Shown one piece after another: positions 33,103 through 44,809 of a stretch of 64,000 nt of DNA. The first letter of the stretch is position 1; every line of letters starts with the position of its first letter. The stretch spans positions 623,345,740 to 623,409,739 of the forward strand of contig NC_081415.1 of NCBI RefSeq assembly GCF_030272615.1, written 5' to 3'. The notes beneath the pieces are model-generated. The model was not told the origin of the DNA. It did no database searches and worked only from the letters and a program-made list of their open reading frames with translations. The position numbers and the translations under genes are program-made. Source of the DNA: Cryptomeria japonica (lineage: Eukaryota > Streptophyta > Pinopsida > Cupressales > Cupressaceae).

Positions 33103-34581
33103 TGTAGACGTATAAAAATGACCATATTCCTAAATGAATATTTCATGTTCATTTCTCTATTTAATTAAATCCAATTTAATTAATTTACCCACATTCTTCT
33201 ATTTTATTAAGTAAATTACTCAATTTATTTAAATTAAATTCACTATACCCATTTAATGAATAAATCATTTTATTCAATAAAACCCCCCTATCCATTTTTA
33301 ATTAAATTCAAATTTAATTAAATAGTTATCCTAAATTGAATAAATCTAATTTATTTAATTTCTCCAAATTGCAACCAAATTGAATTAAATTACTTTATTT
33401 CAATTAAATCCTATTATCCCTCCATCCACTTGCAAAATCCTAAACCCCTTTCTAATCCCTTCTAGAATCTTCTAATCACTTCTAATTAGCCTAACCCATC
33501 ATTCTAAACTTTGTCACATCCCTAAGCAAAGGGAAGTCACTTCTCTAACCCTCAAAGTCTTTGATAACCATTAAAGGCTTCCAACCTTCAACCACTTATT
33601 TCCTCAAAGTCTTTGATAACCATTAAAGGCTTCAAGTCTTCAACCACTTAATTCCCCAAAGTCTCCAATAACCATTAATGGTTAACTCAAACCCTCTTAC
33701 ATGGTTAAAGAATTTGTTTTAACTCAACCTTCACCCAACCCAAGGGTCTCATCAGGCCTTTAATGCTTTGACCATGATTATCTCTTAATCATTTGCACAA
33801 AGGTTTATCTTTGGATTAAGTCTTAATCCATTGGGTAAACCTAACTTAAGCTTGACCCTTACCTTCTAGATAACCATGAGGTCTTCTCAGGCATTTAATG
33901 CATCCAACCCCTTCTCTCAACCCAACCCTATGTTGACACTTGTCACCATTTCATTGGTACAAATTGTAAACATGGATCCCCAACTTTCAAAAACAACCCT
34001 TGGTCGACTCATTCAATCCTGACCATCCATTGCCCTGTTTTTGCTATAAATAGAGCTCTCATTCCTCCATTTTAAATCATCCAAATTTGTAGTATCACAC
34101 TTATGCTCAAATACATTCAAGCTTTCATGTCTCATTTTATGTTCATCATTTTAGCCTCTCTTTAGAATAGAAATTAGTCTAAATATGCATGTTTAGAATA
34201 CTTTCTTTATCATCTTAGCTCAATCATAGACTAAATCTATTATGTTAGGATAGTACTCATACTAATCTTGTCATCTTATCATTTAGTTTATTGCATTTCA
34301 AAATCATACATAGTTTAGCATACCTTTCATACTAAAATCCATCAAAGCATCCCTCGTTGTTGCATTTGCCATCCCTAAACCATTTTGCTCAGTGATCTGA
34401 GAGCAAAAACATTGGTTTGAGGGACATTGTGAGATAGAGAACCATGGGACCCACCTTGGGAAGCTGAGTAATACTTTGTTACTCCATAGCTTGCACCAAG
34501 AAGTCCTTTGTGTGTGTGTGGACTAGTATTTAGCAATATTTTCATATATTGAGTTTTATCAGCCCACTTTTCCCGCATACA
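33103..34581 (+). repeat. G2 3' LTR
   Basis: 1479 bp, TGTAGACG...GCATACA, pairs with 16082-17561. About eight differences in the first 270 bp by eye, mostly C/T. TATA box at 34045-34052. Confidence 0.93.
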
Positions 34582-34586
34582 CATTG
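34582..34586 (+). repeat. G2 target-site duplication, right (CATTG)
   Basis: Matches 16077-16081. Confidence 0.9.
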
Positions 34587-34930
34587 TTATCTAATACTTT
34601 CTAATTAAACTTTTAGTTGGTAAAATTATATTTGTAGATTAATAATTTGGAATTAAATTTTAGTAGGGTTAAAATTTAGATTTATTATGATAAATTTTGA
34701 TAGGGTAAAATAATATTTGTAGATTAATTTAAAATTAAATTTTAATTTGGTAAAATAATATTTCTAGTATAATTTAAAAGGTAAATACTATTCATAGATT
34801 AGTTTAGGTTAAATTTCAGTATGGTAAACTTACAAATTGGAATGTTCATTTAATTGAATTTTGGCCTGGTAAATTTATAGATTAATTTGTAACTAAATTA
34901 TAATTTGGGATCGTTGGATTATATTAATTG
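34587..34930 (+). repeat. Degenerate ~60-70 bp tandem repeat, right part
   Basis: Continues the array interrupted by G2. Repeated elements TTTAGTTTGGTAAAAT, ATTTGTAGATTAATT and AATTAAATTTTAGT recur about five times with drift. Belongs to the CH 3' LTR. Confidence 0.6.
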
Positions 34931-35238
34931 GTAATTTTAATTCATTATGAATTATTAAACTTATAGTTATAAACATCAATTTAACTTCATTTAATTCCAA
35001 ATTGTCTAAATATTTAAAGGAACTTCTTTCCAAATAATCATGCTTATAGTCTCCTCATCTAATAGTTTATTTAAAGCAAATGATATAATATTTAATTTAA
35101 AATTGCCCTCATTTAAGTTTATTTGGTAATCTTTCATAAAAGTTACGCATTTATTTTTATCGTGGAAGTTACATATTTATTTTATTGTGCAAATTATATA
35201 GTTGTTGTTAACATGTGATTTATATTTAAAAAGATAGA

Positions 35239-36702
35239 TATAATATCCCTTCTCAAATTGAATATTAATCTTCTAGAATTAATAGTGATTCTCCATTTTC
35301 ATAGAATTATTATTTGTTTTTCAATTTATAAGTCCTTGTAAATAATGTTCTCAAATTTCAAGTTGCAATAGGATAATGGTTATTTAAGCTTTCAATATAA
35401 TAATACTTTCTTTCATAAGTTGTTTTACGTTGAGTGATACTTAAGCTTTCTGAGTTCTTTAGCTAGATAAGTAAACAAAGAGGAGTTGGAAAACAGAAAC
35501 CTTAGCAGCATTGGGTATCTATGGTGCCTTTGGGTCACGCTTAGGTGGGTAAAGTCATTGTGTTGAACTCCTACCTTTAACACCTAATAAAGATACAACA
35601 ACGACGTTTGTGGCATCATCCCTATAAATCACCGAGGAGTAATAAGGGTCACATGGAAGTTAAAATCAAAGGGGTGGGTAATCCCCAATGGACCGATAAT
35701 CTAAAAAGATAATTTTTAAATGAATTTACATGCACTCAGTTAAACCTTGGAAAACCCAATTAGGGATGGTTGAGTGAGATGCTTTTATAATTTTACTTTA
35801 TCTTGATGATTTTTTACATTTGATAATGGGGTAAGGGTGACGCTTTTGAGAGGATATAGGACCAATATGTTTTAGGCCACAAGCTATATAGGCCACCTTG
35901 AGCCCTTTGTTTAATGCTACCATTGTGAGTAGCAACCACAAAGAAATTGTCTTCGACATTGACCCTAAAAAGGGTTGTGTACCCATTGAAAAATTTACAT
36001 TAAACCCATAGATTAAAAAATAGAACTACATACTTTACACCTTGATCCTGTGCAGAAATGGGTATGTAGGTAGTCTAAGGATGGAGTTGTCCCTAGTACT
36101 CAAGTGATCAGGGTTGGGGTCTAGGATATTGATCAAAGTGAATAGATGGTCTGTGAAGTTCCTTTGTTCTCAATCAAAGGGGATATAATTACTAATTGGA
36201 AGTCGAAAGGAAATAAAATGGGTATTCCAATGCATACTCAAAATGAATCCCATATGGATTCACTTGACTTCCCAAGGCTGTAGGCTAAATTCTGAGGTGG
36301 AACTCAAGCTTGTATTATGTTATTTTATTTACTCCTAGGGACGATGACCTCAGTGCACTCCTATTAGAGGAGTTTATTTCTTAGAGAGTGACTCAGGACC
36401 TGAATGGTCCCGATGAGTCTAAGTCTCTAGCTAGAGCACCTCCTATCCCATGTTGGATAGATGCCTACCCCATTTGGGTGGATGTGTATCCAGTATTGGA
36501 TAGATGAAACCTCCTTTCCTATATGGACAAATGCCTAACCTATATCATTAGATGCTCATCCCAGATGGATGAATGCCTATTCTATTTGGATAGATGCCCA
36601 GAGTATGAGATTTAATCAAAAACCAAATAAGAATAAATAAGTAAATAAAAATAAATAAATAAACAGTCAAATTTTTTGGGTCGAGTAGAGTGGGTTATTA
36701 CA
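35239..36702 (+). repeat. CH 3' LTR segment alignable to the 5' LTR
   Basis: Pairs with 8303-9767 end to end; both finish GGGTTATTACA. Divergence by eye is roughly 15% with small gaps. No polypurine tract precedes it, which is why I read it as the inner part of a longer LTR starting at 12078 and not as an LTR by itself. Confidence 0.75.
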
Positions 36703-37233
36703 CAAATGACACATTATTTAGTGTAGGCAAGGACACTATTTTTTAGTCTCTTTAATTTAAATCTTCACTAAATCTATTTGTTTTATTTGGAATACATAGG
36801 GTGGTGTACGAAGGGAGCCTCATCAACTTCCTACAAAATATTTCCCTTTACACTTGATTCTGACACTAAGAAGACTTTTCCCTTATATAGAATGAATTTA
36901 TTATAGATCACACACATATGAATTGTTAGTTTTCTTTTACTATGTTAGCTACAAATGTATTCTTGGTATACTTTGTAATAATTTTATTCATATAATTTGA
37001 AGATATTTGAGATATTAAATATAGATTTGGGCTTCACAATACTGGTTCATCATTAACATTCTTCTCTGTTTTGACATACTTAATATTGTAATTATTGTTT
37101 TTTGCTTAGCCACATTTGGGGCCACTCATTTAGATCCTTCTCATTAACAAAATATGTCAAACTTTTGTGATTTTTTTTGGCAAAACCTAACCATGCATCA
37201 TTACATACTGCTTGAAGTTTACCATACATGGAT
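36703..37233. other. Unassigned spacer between CH and the CACTA element
   Basis: 530 bp AT-rich sequence with no recognisable feature. It is either local genome sequence or part of an older repeat. GAT at 37231-37233 is the CACTA target-site duplication. Confidence 0.5.
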
Positions 37234-37552
37234 CAGTAGAACATTTGGGTGCATTTTCCGACAAAGATTTCAGACAAACTATAGGATTTATTTTTCTTTG
37301 TCAGATTTTACAACGTAACTTTTGTCAAATTTCCTTTTTTTTAAAACATTACCCACGTTCATCAGAATTCCAATGACAATGGTGTTCTTAGAAAGTCCTC
37401 ATCGAATTTGGAGTGATTTTTCGACGAGCATTTCCGACGAGCATTTTTTACGAGCTATGGGATTTATTTTGCTTTGTCAGATTTTTTTTTTAAAAAAAAA
37501 ACATTACCCCATGTTATTTGTAATTCCGATGTGTTAAAATTTCAAGGATTTT

Positions 37553-38538
37553 ACCTATTGATTGGCATATGTTGGTCCGATGATTTTTATAGCCTCTTGA
37601 TTTCTTCTTACTCATCAGGATAACATAAGTCGATGACCTATCTTGTTGTTGATCAATGCGAGTTATCTCGCTAGTCTCATCGGGCATTAGGATAGTTTAA
37701 AATTTATTCAAGTGATGGGCATAATCTCCCTGATTTCTTTTCCCTCGGTGTAGCTCCTCGCGATATGTTATGTCTCTTGAGAATAAGCTTTGACCCTTTA
37801 TTGATGTAACCTTTGTCGATGCATTTTACTTTTGCCAGTATCCATCAAGACAAGTCTTACCAATAGCATCATCGGTTATCGGCAATACAAGATTTCTCCA
37901 TTGCTGCTAGTGTGCATTCTGCCAATAGACTTCATCGGTTTATTATATCCTGATCACATGCTTCTACTTGTGTGTTACTATCGGGTTGACTTTTGTCGAT
38001 AGTGTAGATTTTGTATTTCACATCAGAATTCTGACAAACATGTTTACCTGTTGATCGACATATGTTGGTTCAATGATTTTGATAGCCTCTTGATTTGTTC
38101 TTACTCATCAGGATAACATAAGCCTATGACCTCTCTTCCTACTAATCAGTGTGAGTTATCCCACTAGTCTCATCAGGCATTAGAATAGCTTAAAATGTAT
38201 TCAGGCAATGGGCATAATTTCCCCGCTGTCTTTTCCCTCGGCGTAGCTCCTCCCAATACATTATGTCTCCTCAGCATAAGCTTTGACCCATTATCACTGT
38301 AACCTTTGCCAATGCATTTTACTTTTTCCAATGTCCATTGGGATAAGTCTTACTGATAGCATCATCAACTATCGGCAATACAAGATTTATCCATTGCCAC
38401 TAGTGTATGTTTTGTCGATAAACTTCATCAGTGTATTCTATCCCAATCACATCCTTCTACTTGTGTGTTACTATCAGGTTGACTTTTGTCGATAGTTCAG
38501 ATTTCATATTTCATGTCCAAATTCTGAAGAACACGTGG
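37553..38538 (+). repeat. Two-copy 493 bp tandem repeat in the left part of the CACTA element
   Basis: GTTGGT...TAGCCTCTTGATTT occurs at 37571 and again at 38064; both units run through GGGCATAAT, GCTTTGACCC, ATCGGCAATACAAGATTT and end near AATTCTGA. By-eye identity about 85-90%. Inverted relatives of the inner ~160 bp lie at 44050-44210 and 44367-44520. Confidence 0.85.
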
Positions 38539-38539
38539 T

Positions 38540-41470
38540 ATTTTAGGAAAAAACTAATTACATGGGCTCAGGGTACAAAAATTGGGAGGAAGGGGGCACA
38601 ATTGTTGTAGATAGATGCTCGATAGCAAGTGTACAAGAGGTTGGTCCTTTCATTCTTGTCATCAAGATTTTTTTGCAAGTTACTTTGCTTTCCTTGCATT
38701 CTCTTGTTCACTTTGTTTAATGGTATCCACTTTGGAAAAATCTCCAGGAATCGATTATATCAGATAGCTCAACAACAACATAACAACTTGAAGATTGAGG
38801 GCATCGATGGGGCCGTAACAAGAGTATGAAGGTTTCAAATAAAATCTTAGAATATAGGTGTCCTTATTCCTCTACTCTCACTTGTTTTCATCTTTTAAGA
38901 AGGGTTTGCTTAGTTTGAGGATTTTTATATGTTTTCTTTGTTGTTATTGGTATTAGTTATTTTAGCACTTTGTTTTCTAACCCTAGTTGGGGTCTTAACT
39001 AGAGTACAGGGTTTTCTTGTTTGTTAACTACCTCATCAAAGAGTGCTTTCATATGTTGATTTTGTGCATTTGTTTTCTTCTAGCTTCAAACCCTTATCCC
39101 TAGTATTTTATTAAGGGTTTGTATAATTGTCATCCTAGGGTTTTTAACTATCACAGTAGTTTGAGATTCGTCTTTTTGTTAAGAATTTGTTCTAACCCTA
39201 GTTGAAGTTTTAGAAGTTCGTATTTAGTTATTCTCTACTTTGAGTATGTGTATCTCACAACATTATTGTTAACCCAAATTCATGATGTGATTTTCCATAT
39301 GCAATGATCTAAATATCAACAATGTTACTGATATGCATATTGATGATGCATTGATGCATTGATCTAAATATATCATAAATTATTGATACTTAATATTATC
39401 AGTATTAATTGCAGTATCCTGGTGGATATTATAGAAAGTAGAAAGCATAAATAGGAAGATTGAAAGATGAATGAAATGATATTTTTTTTTAAATTTGAAG
39501 TATAGAACATCAGTTGGAAACATATAATATATAGTGGTTTGTTCTTATTCATTCATCATGGCACATATGTGATATTTAGTTTGTATGGGGAACACTTCCT
39601 ATTATATTTTGAAGTAAACATTTATTAAATCTTAATGCTTGATTAGTTTCTGTCTTCTTTTCATAAAAGATGAATATACTTGAGACTTTGTTCAATCTCT
39701 TGATGATGAAACCTAAGAACAATGCAGAATAGAAGTATCTAACCTATTGAATAGACATTATTCAGCTAGAATGATTTGGGTTCTCCCAACATGGAGATTT
39801 TGTGGCTTCAGTTCTTTTGGTATTTATCAATCATATGTTTGTGCTCAACTATACAATGTGTCTCTTCAATTGAGTGGTTAGTGCTTAAATAATTATTCTA
39901 TATTCCTTCTGATTAGTTTTATGCATTGGCTGGAAAGACAACTTGGCTTATGTACATCACTTCTCTGAAGACATACACTTGTTTTAGTTTTTTTTATCAG
40001 TAATTATTTAACTATAATTCAATAATACAATAATATGATTAGGTGTGATCAACATATGACATTCTTAGTTCTTTTGGCACGGTTATCTTCTTGTTATTTG
40101 TTCAATATTTGGAAAACAATTTACATTCTGTTAAAAAATGTAGTGTAGTTTTATACTATGATTGAAGGTATTCAAATTATGCAAATTGATCATCTTATAT
40201 CACAATGACCTCTTTTAGGAAGAGCTATTGATTACCATGAGCATCTTCATATTCCTTGGACTACCGATGTACATTTTTCTCTCATTGAGAAGTCAATGGA
40301 TATATTAGCTCGAACATTAAATTTATATCAAATTTATCAACTAGAGAGAGCCACCAATTTGAATTAAGGCAATTCACAAGGTTATTTGCAAATTAATCTC
40401 CATGCACATAGCAAACTAATCCTAGACACATCAATTTATGTTTCACAGTCAATAAATTTGGTAAGGGCGATTTTGGTTCTATAATTAGCGATCTATGACA
40501 CAACCTAAGTTCAAATTGTATATAGTCACTCACCTCAAAGCTGTCAAGTTGTATGAGAAAACAACCAAATATCAATGCAATCAGGATGAAATGCATGACT
40601 ACTAGTAGATGATGTGTGATGAAAAGGGTCAAAGGCCATGCTGCCATTGGAGATCCATGGGCTTGAAAATGGAACAACTTAAGAACGTTGGTGGATTGTG
40701 TGGAAGACTAGCCAATAAAGAGATATGTTCTTTTATATTTGAATAATGCTCATGAATTTTCATGTTATTATTAATTCATTATATTGGGATGTTGAATCAT
40801 GTTTGATTCTAACATTGATGTTTCTCTTCAAGATAGTATTGAACTATTATGCTTCGAGCTTCAGAGGGAGCTTGGGAGTAGACATGAGAGCCTATACAAG
40901 CTTTCAGCTCATTCCTTCACTTGAGAAGATGGCTGAAGGTGTGCCATGTTCATAATGATTGTGTTATGGGTTCCTTTTGTAGAAAGTGAAAGTAAGGGAA
41001 AAGGAAATTAGCATTTCTCATTCTGATGGTTGCTTTCCTTAGTGGAATCTTATATTTTGTAATCATCAAAAGATTTGGTTGTCACAATTTATATTAAGGA
41101 TTAAGAGGGAGTTTTATGTTCCCTACAATCCTTAGTAAAATGCTTTGATGAAAGAATTGACAATATTTTATAAGCTTGGGATTTTGTAAGCATGATGTTG
41201 ATCCTAATAGTTTAATGTTGAAATGTTAAGTTAGTTTCAAAATTTGAAATAAAAATAGGCCTAATACATTACTCTCTAGAGTTAGAAGTATGCCAAGGAT
41301 CCAATGAATTGATATCTTGAATGATGGACTGTAGTGCTTCTACATCTAACTCTGATTTTTGTAGATCTAACTGAGTTCTGGTAATTGATGGGATTCTTGG
41401 TGTATCTAGTTAAAGTCTAGATAGATATTATGCACTAGCTATAAATTCATAAAGTAGAAATTTGTCACCA
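38540..41470. other. CACTA interior, left, no product recognised
   Basis: About 2.9 kb of AT-rich sequence. Short frames such as 38629-38829, 40393-40677 (minus) and 40746-40955 have no domain I know. A segment near 40215-40370 (plus strand) reads as a plausible but unidentified peptide and could be a captured exon; nothing supports it further. Confidence 0.45.
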
Positions 41471-42314
41471 TGTTGGTTGGGCCCTATTTTGGTGATTTAT
41501 GTTAAATACATATGTAACGTGATGTGACTTGCATGTATAATGTGTAAACATTATGTAAAATATGGCTTGACAGCAAAATTATGTCGCTTGTAAATAGGTC
41601 ATGACCTATACTTGTATCTTGTAAAATGAAATTACTTGTTTATATTTTGGCGGGAATTTCCAAATGGCCGACCTAGCAAGGTTAAGGCATTGTAACTCAT
41701 ATAAAGTCAAGGCAAGTTGAAGACTTTCACATAGATTCGAATTATCTTGAAGATCAGCAAGTCCTTCTACAATATCAGTGAATCTTCCTTGGAGGTCAGC
41801 AAATCTATCCAAGGCTCACCAAATACATATTGAAGGACATCAACCATATCTTTAGATCTATGAAATCCTTAAGAAGACAAGTGATCAACAGAGTAGCGAT
41901 CAGACATTGGACATCAACAGCGAGTGTCATCTCAGTTGAGTAATTTCATCCAATGTGCAACTCAGGAGACCTCTGATCAAGTATTCCCTACTTGGTGGTG
42001 AATTCTGAGTAAAGGATATCTTCCCTAGAGACTGACCTATATGTGATTGGGATTTGGTCAACTTTTGATTAGAACTTATAATTCAGATAAGTTGATTTTC
42101 TCAAGGCCTAGGTGGGTGTACTTGTAATTAGTTACATTATGACATTAATATAATTAGATCTGAATAGTGTTGCTAGGTTTTTCCTCCAACAGGGAGGTTT
42201 TCCCAGGGTATTGTTATGTTCTTGTGTGTTGCTCTTATGCTATGATGTGTTACATTCTTAGTTTCTGTTATTTACTCTTAGTCTGATTACTAAAATTAAC
42301 ATGGTATTAGAGCC
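41471..42314 (+). repeat. Ty1/copia 5' LTR (or solo LTR with PBS) inside the CACTA element
   Basis: Starts TGTTGGTTGGGCC and ends AAAATTAACA at 42301, followed at once by TGGTATTAGAGCC, a one-base variant of the initiator-Met PBS. Inside are GGTTTTCCCAGGG and other sequences usual in plant copia LTRs. No second LTR or coding sequence is found downstream, so the rest of the element is lost. Confidence 0.65.
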
Positions 42315-44049
42315 TACTAAGGGTTGTGATTTGACTTAAACTACTATTCAAATTGCAATTGTCATAAATACACAGCCTGTCATCATTGGTCCAATCTGAT
42401 CTTTATTTCTATTTTTGTTGATTTCTTCATATTGTCATAAGGATGTGAAACTGCTATTAGTGATTTCTTATTGGTCAACTGGTTATCATATTGATTAGTT
42501 CTCATCTTGGAGATGTTCCAATAGTTATAGTGGCCTTATTTATCACTAGATTTTACCGTCCCACTATCTTTATGACTAGATCTGGTATTGTCAATATTTT
42601 CTGAGGGTTTCAAGACCTAATTGAGCATCATTAATCAACATAGTTTTTGCATCTATGCAATTCCTTGTATGAGTGTTTACATTGATTTAATTTCAATGTG
42701 CCATAAACTAAATAAATTCAATATTACATTTGATCTCAGCTACTTTTATATCATTGGAGTAGATTTTATGTCATATATGTATGTGTGTGTGTGTACGAAT
42801 ATACCCATACCCCTACCCAACTATTTTTTTTTGCCAATTCCATGAATCTATACCCAATTCTGTATCCATATGCATACCCAAATAGGTAACTTAGCTGTTA
42901 AATTGTCTAAAATCCATCTTGTCTCATGTATGACCTATGAGGGGCTTCTAACTAATGTAGAACTAATGAAATTTTCCTCATTTCCACCTTTTTAGGTCTC
43001 AAATTGATGATGAACTTAGAAATCCATATTTTCTCTAAAAACTAATGCCTGAAATGATGAATGATACTAAGAACTTGCATTCTAAGTTGATGTTCAGTTA
43101 ACTGAAACTCCCACCCTTTATTCATTTCCATGTACATGTTTATGACAGTCCAATCTACTAAAAATTATTATCATGACTACACTTTCATTTCTCATAGAAG
43201 TTGATCATATCTCCATGTTGCATTGTCTAATCTAAAAATTACTATCATGTGCCTCTGTATTTAGAACCTGATTTCTATCAAAATCCTTATTCTTCACTCC
43301 TCATTACTAGTCTGCAACATTGTATCACCATTGTATTGAGCCTCTGTGCATGCCTTGTAACTATTACATCTTTGAATGCCTTTGAGTTTTTCTTTTCTTT
43401 GATATACTTTATCTTCTTATCTCTTTATGACTATGCTTTGTCAATTATTTGCTTTGCGACAAGGATTTTATGGACTATAATTGGTACTGATGGAATCTCC
43501 TTGTATTTCCCTTAAGTTTGGAGCCTTTAAATGGAGTGTACATCTTATGATGGCACTATCTACTTTGTGCTCTATAATATTCTCATGTCTCCAACACAGA
43601 TGATTATCTCTTATGACTAGATATATCTTTGTAAGTGCTTTCTTTGCTAATGATTATCTCCTTGAGTTGTGTATGTCTAAGACTAAAATAATGTTCTTGA
43701 TAGTCTTGTTGCTCACTATTTTATAGAGTTTTCCTTAGGCACATGCACTATCACATGTTTCCCTTTAAACAAGGTCTAGGACTATACCTAACCCTACACT
43801 ATTATCTATGACTGCATATTGAGTTCTAAGTCTTTAATTTTATAATATCCTCCTTTGATAGTATTTTTAAACAATAATACGACTATCTATATGACTATTT
43901 ATGAATGCTTTGTGTACTAGCTACAAGACATTTTTTGCATTTACCATTATGATTCCTTATGATAAGTCTTCTCATGTATTCTTGTAGCTATTTCATCTTT
44001 ATATTCCTGATAATCAAGTACCTATTGTGCTTAACCCTTTAATTCCATC
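42315..44049. other. CACTA interior, right, no product recognised
   Basis: About 1.7 kb after the copia PBS. No gag or pol similarity. A GT/AC run at 42778-42792 is a short microsatellite. The frame 43249-43515 is hydrophobic and looks like chance. Confidence 0.45.
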
Positions 44050-44530
44050 AGCAGAACACACACTAGCGACAATGGAGAAATCTTGTCTTTTCGATAGCCA
44101 ATGAGGCTATTGGTAAGACTTATCTCGATGGACATTGCCAAAAAGTAAAATGCATCGGCAAAGGTTACGGTGATAAAGGGTCATTGCTGTAGACAAAAGT
44201 AGTCAAATTTTTTTTTTAAAATATTGGGGAAGCTCAGAATTCCGATGAACACCACAAGACAACTAGCGATGTTTCCATACCTGCGATGACAAAAAAATCA
44301 CAAGATGCATCCTCATCCATCATCATAATCATCAAAATTCCAACATCTCCTTGAAGATGGTCCATCGGTAGAACACACACTAGTGACAATGGAGAAATCA
44401 TGTCTTGCCAATAGCTGATGAGGCTATCAATAAGACTTATCTTGATGCACATTGGCAAAAGTAAAATACATCGACAAAGGTTATGGTAATAAAAGGTCAT
44501 CGAAAAAGGTTACAACAATAAAGGATGCAA
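44050..44530 (-). repeat. Inverted subterminal repeats of the CACTA element
   Basis: Two units (AGAACACACACTA at 44053 and 44370, 317 bp apart) that are reverse complements of the inner part of the 493 bp units at 37.9 and 38.4 kb. They include GACAATGGAGAAATC and the AAGTAAAATGCATCG segment. Together the two ends could form a long imperfect foldback. Confidence 0.8.
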
Positions 44531-44804
44531 TGAGGTTAGAATTTTGATGTCTCATCAAAAAAACATGGCGCGGGTGCATAGAAATTTCCGACATGGTGGC
44601 ATCAGAATTTCAACGTCAATCTCGTCATCGGAATCACCAAAGCGACGAGGATTTTCTACCCAAATACATCCGAGTCTCGACATTTAGTTGTCTAAGTTCT
44701 GATGAATGGTCATCAGAAAACTGCTCCAAATGTACTAGTGGATGATGGCTAGCATTTCTAATATGACATTAACCTTGGGACTAAAAATCTATCTTCTATG
44801 TCTA

Positions 44805-44809
44805 CCTAG
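44805..44809 (+). repeat. C1 target-site duplication, left (CCTAG)
   Basis: CCTAG precedes TGTTGGCAATA; CCTAG also follows the presumed right end at 50227-50231. Confidence 0.6.

Larger units (their letters stand above)
16082..34581 (+). mobile_element. G2: complete 18.5 kb Tat-lineage Ty3/gypsy retrotransposon
   Basis: Two LTRs of ~1480 bp (by-eye identity about 97%), a 5 bp target-site duplication, long leader, gag, protease, G-patch, RT, two RNase H domains, integrase, and a ~4.8 kb 3' region with an antisense PMD gene and polypurine tract. The great length, long leader and dual RNase H resemble the Ogre/Tat group. All coding parts carry stops, so it is no longer autonomous, although the LTRs are rather similar. 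Confidence 0.93.
8303..36702 (+). mobile_element. CH: old chromovirus-like Ty3/gypsy element, host of G1, LINE and G2
   Basis: Defined by a pair of related blocks, 8303-9767 and 35239-36702, both ending GGGTTATTACA, with PBS, gag-protease, chromodomain end and polypurine tract between them. The 3' LTR starts TGTCATAACTC at 12078, which matches the inverted LTR end at 9 of 11 positions. Read this way, the 5' LTR is cut by G1 and the 3' LTR by a LINE and G2. Its LTR copies differ at roughly 15% of positions by eye, clearly older than its insertions. The 5' end is outside the window, so the target-site duplication cannot be checked. Confidence 0.75.
12078..36702 (+). repeat. CH 3' LTR, interrupted by a LINE and by G2
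   Basis: From TGTCATAACTC to GGGTTATTACA. Removing the LINE (13956-15424 plus one TSD copy) and G2 (16082-34581 plus one TSD copy) leaves about 4.6 kb, long but within the range of plant chromovirus LTRs. The segment 35239-36702 is the part that can be aligned to the 5' copy in this window. The rest is AT-rich and full of degenerate short repeats. Confidence 0.65.
37234..44740. mobile_element. CACTA (En/Spm-type) DNA transposon, 7.5 kb, no transposase seen
   Basis: Right end, read inward, starts CACTAGTACATTTGGAGCAG; left end starts CAGTAGAACATTTGGGTGCA, the same terminus with a few changes. GAT flanks both sides (37231-37233 and 44741-44743), the 3 bp duplication expected of CACTA elements. 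Subterminal regions carry many short copies of CGATGCATTTTACTTTTGCC and CATCGGAATTCTGA type in both orientations, also typical. I find no TNP2/TNPD-like transposase, so it is non-autonomous or badly decayed. A copia LTR is inserted or captured near the middle. Confidence 0.8.

Noticed and set aside
35239-36702. Independent solo LTR
   Set aside because: No matching 5 bp duplication at its ends (left ATAGA, right CAAAT) and its left limit equals the G1 insertion point in the other copy; better read as part of the CH 3' LTR.
41606-41812. Minus-strand 68-codon ORF
   Set aside because: Inside a copia LTR; no domain.
37234-44740. CACTA transposase gene
   Set aside because: Looked for TNP2/TNPD-like protein on both strands; no frame longer than ~95 codons and no motif.
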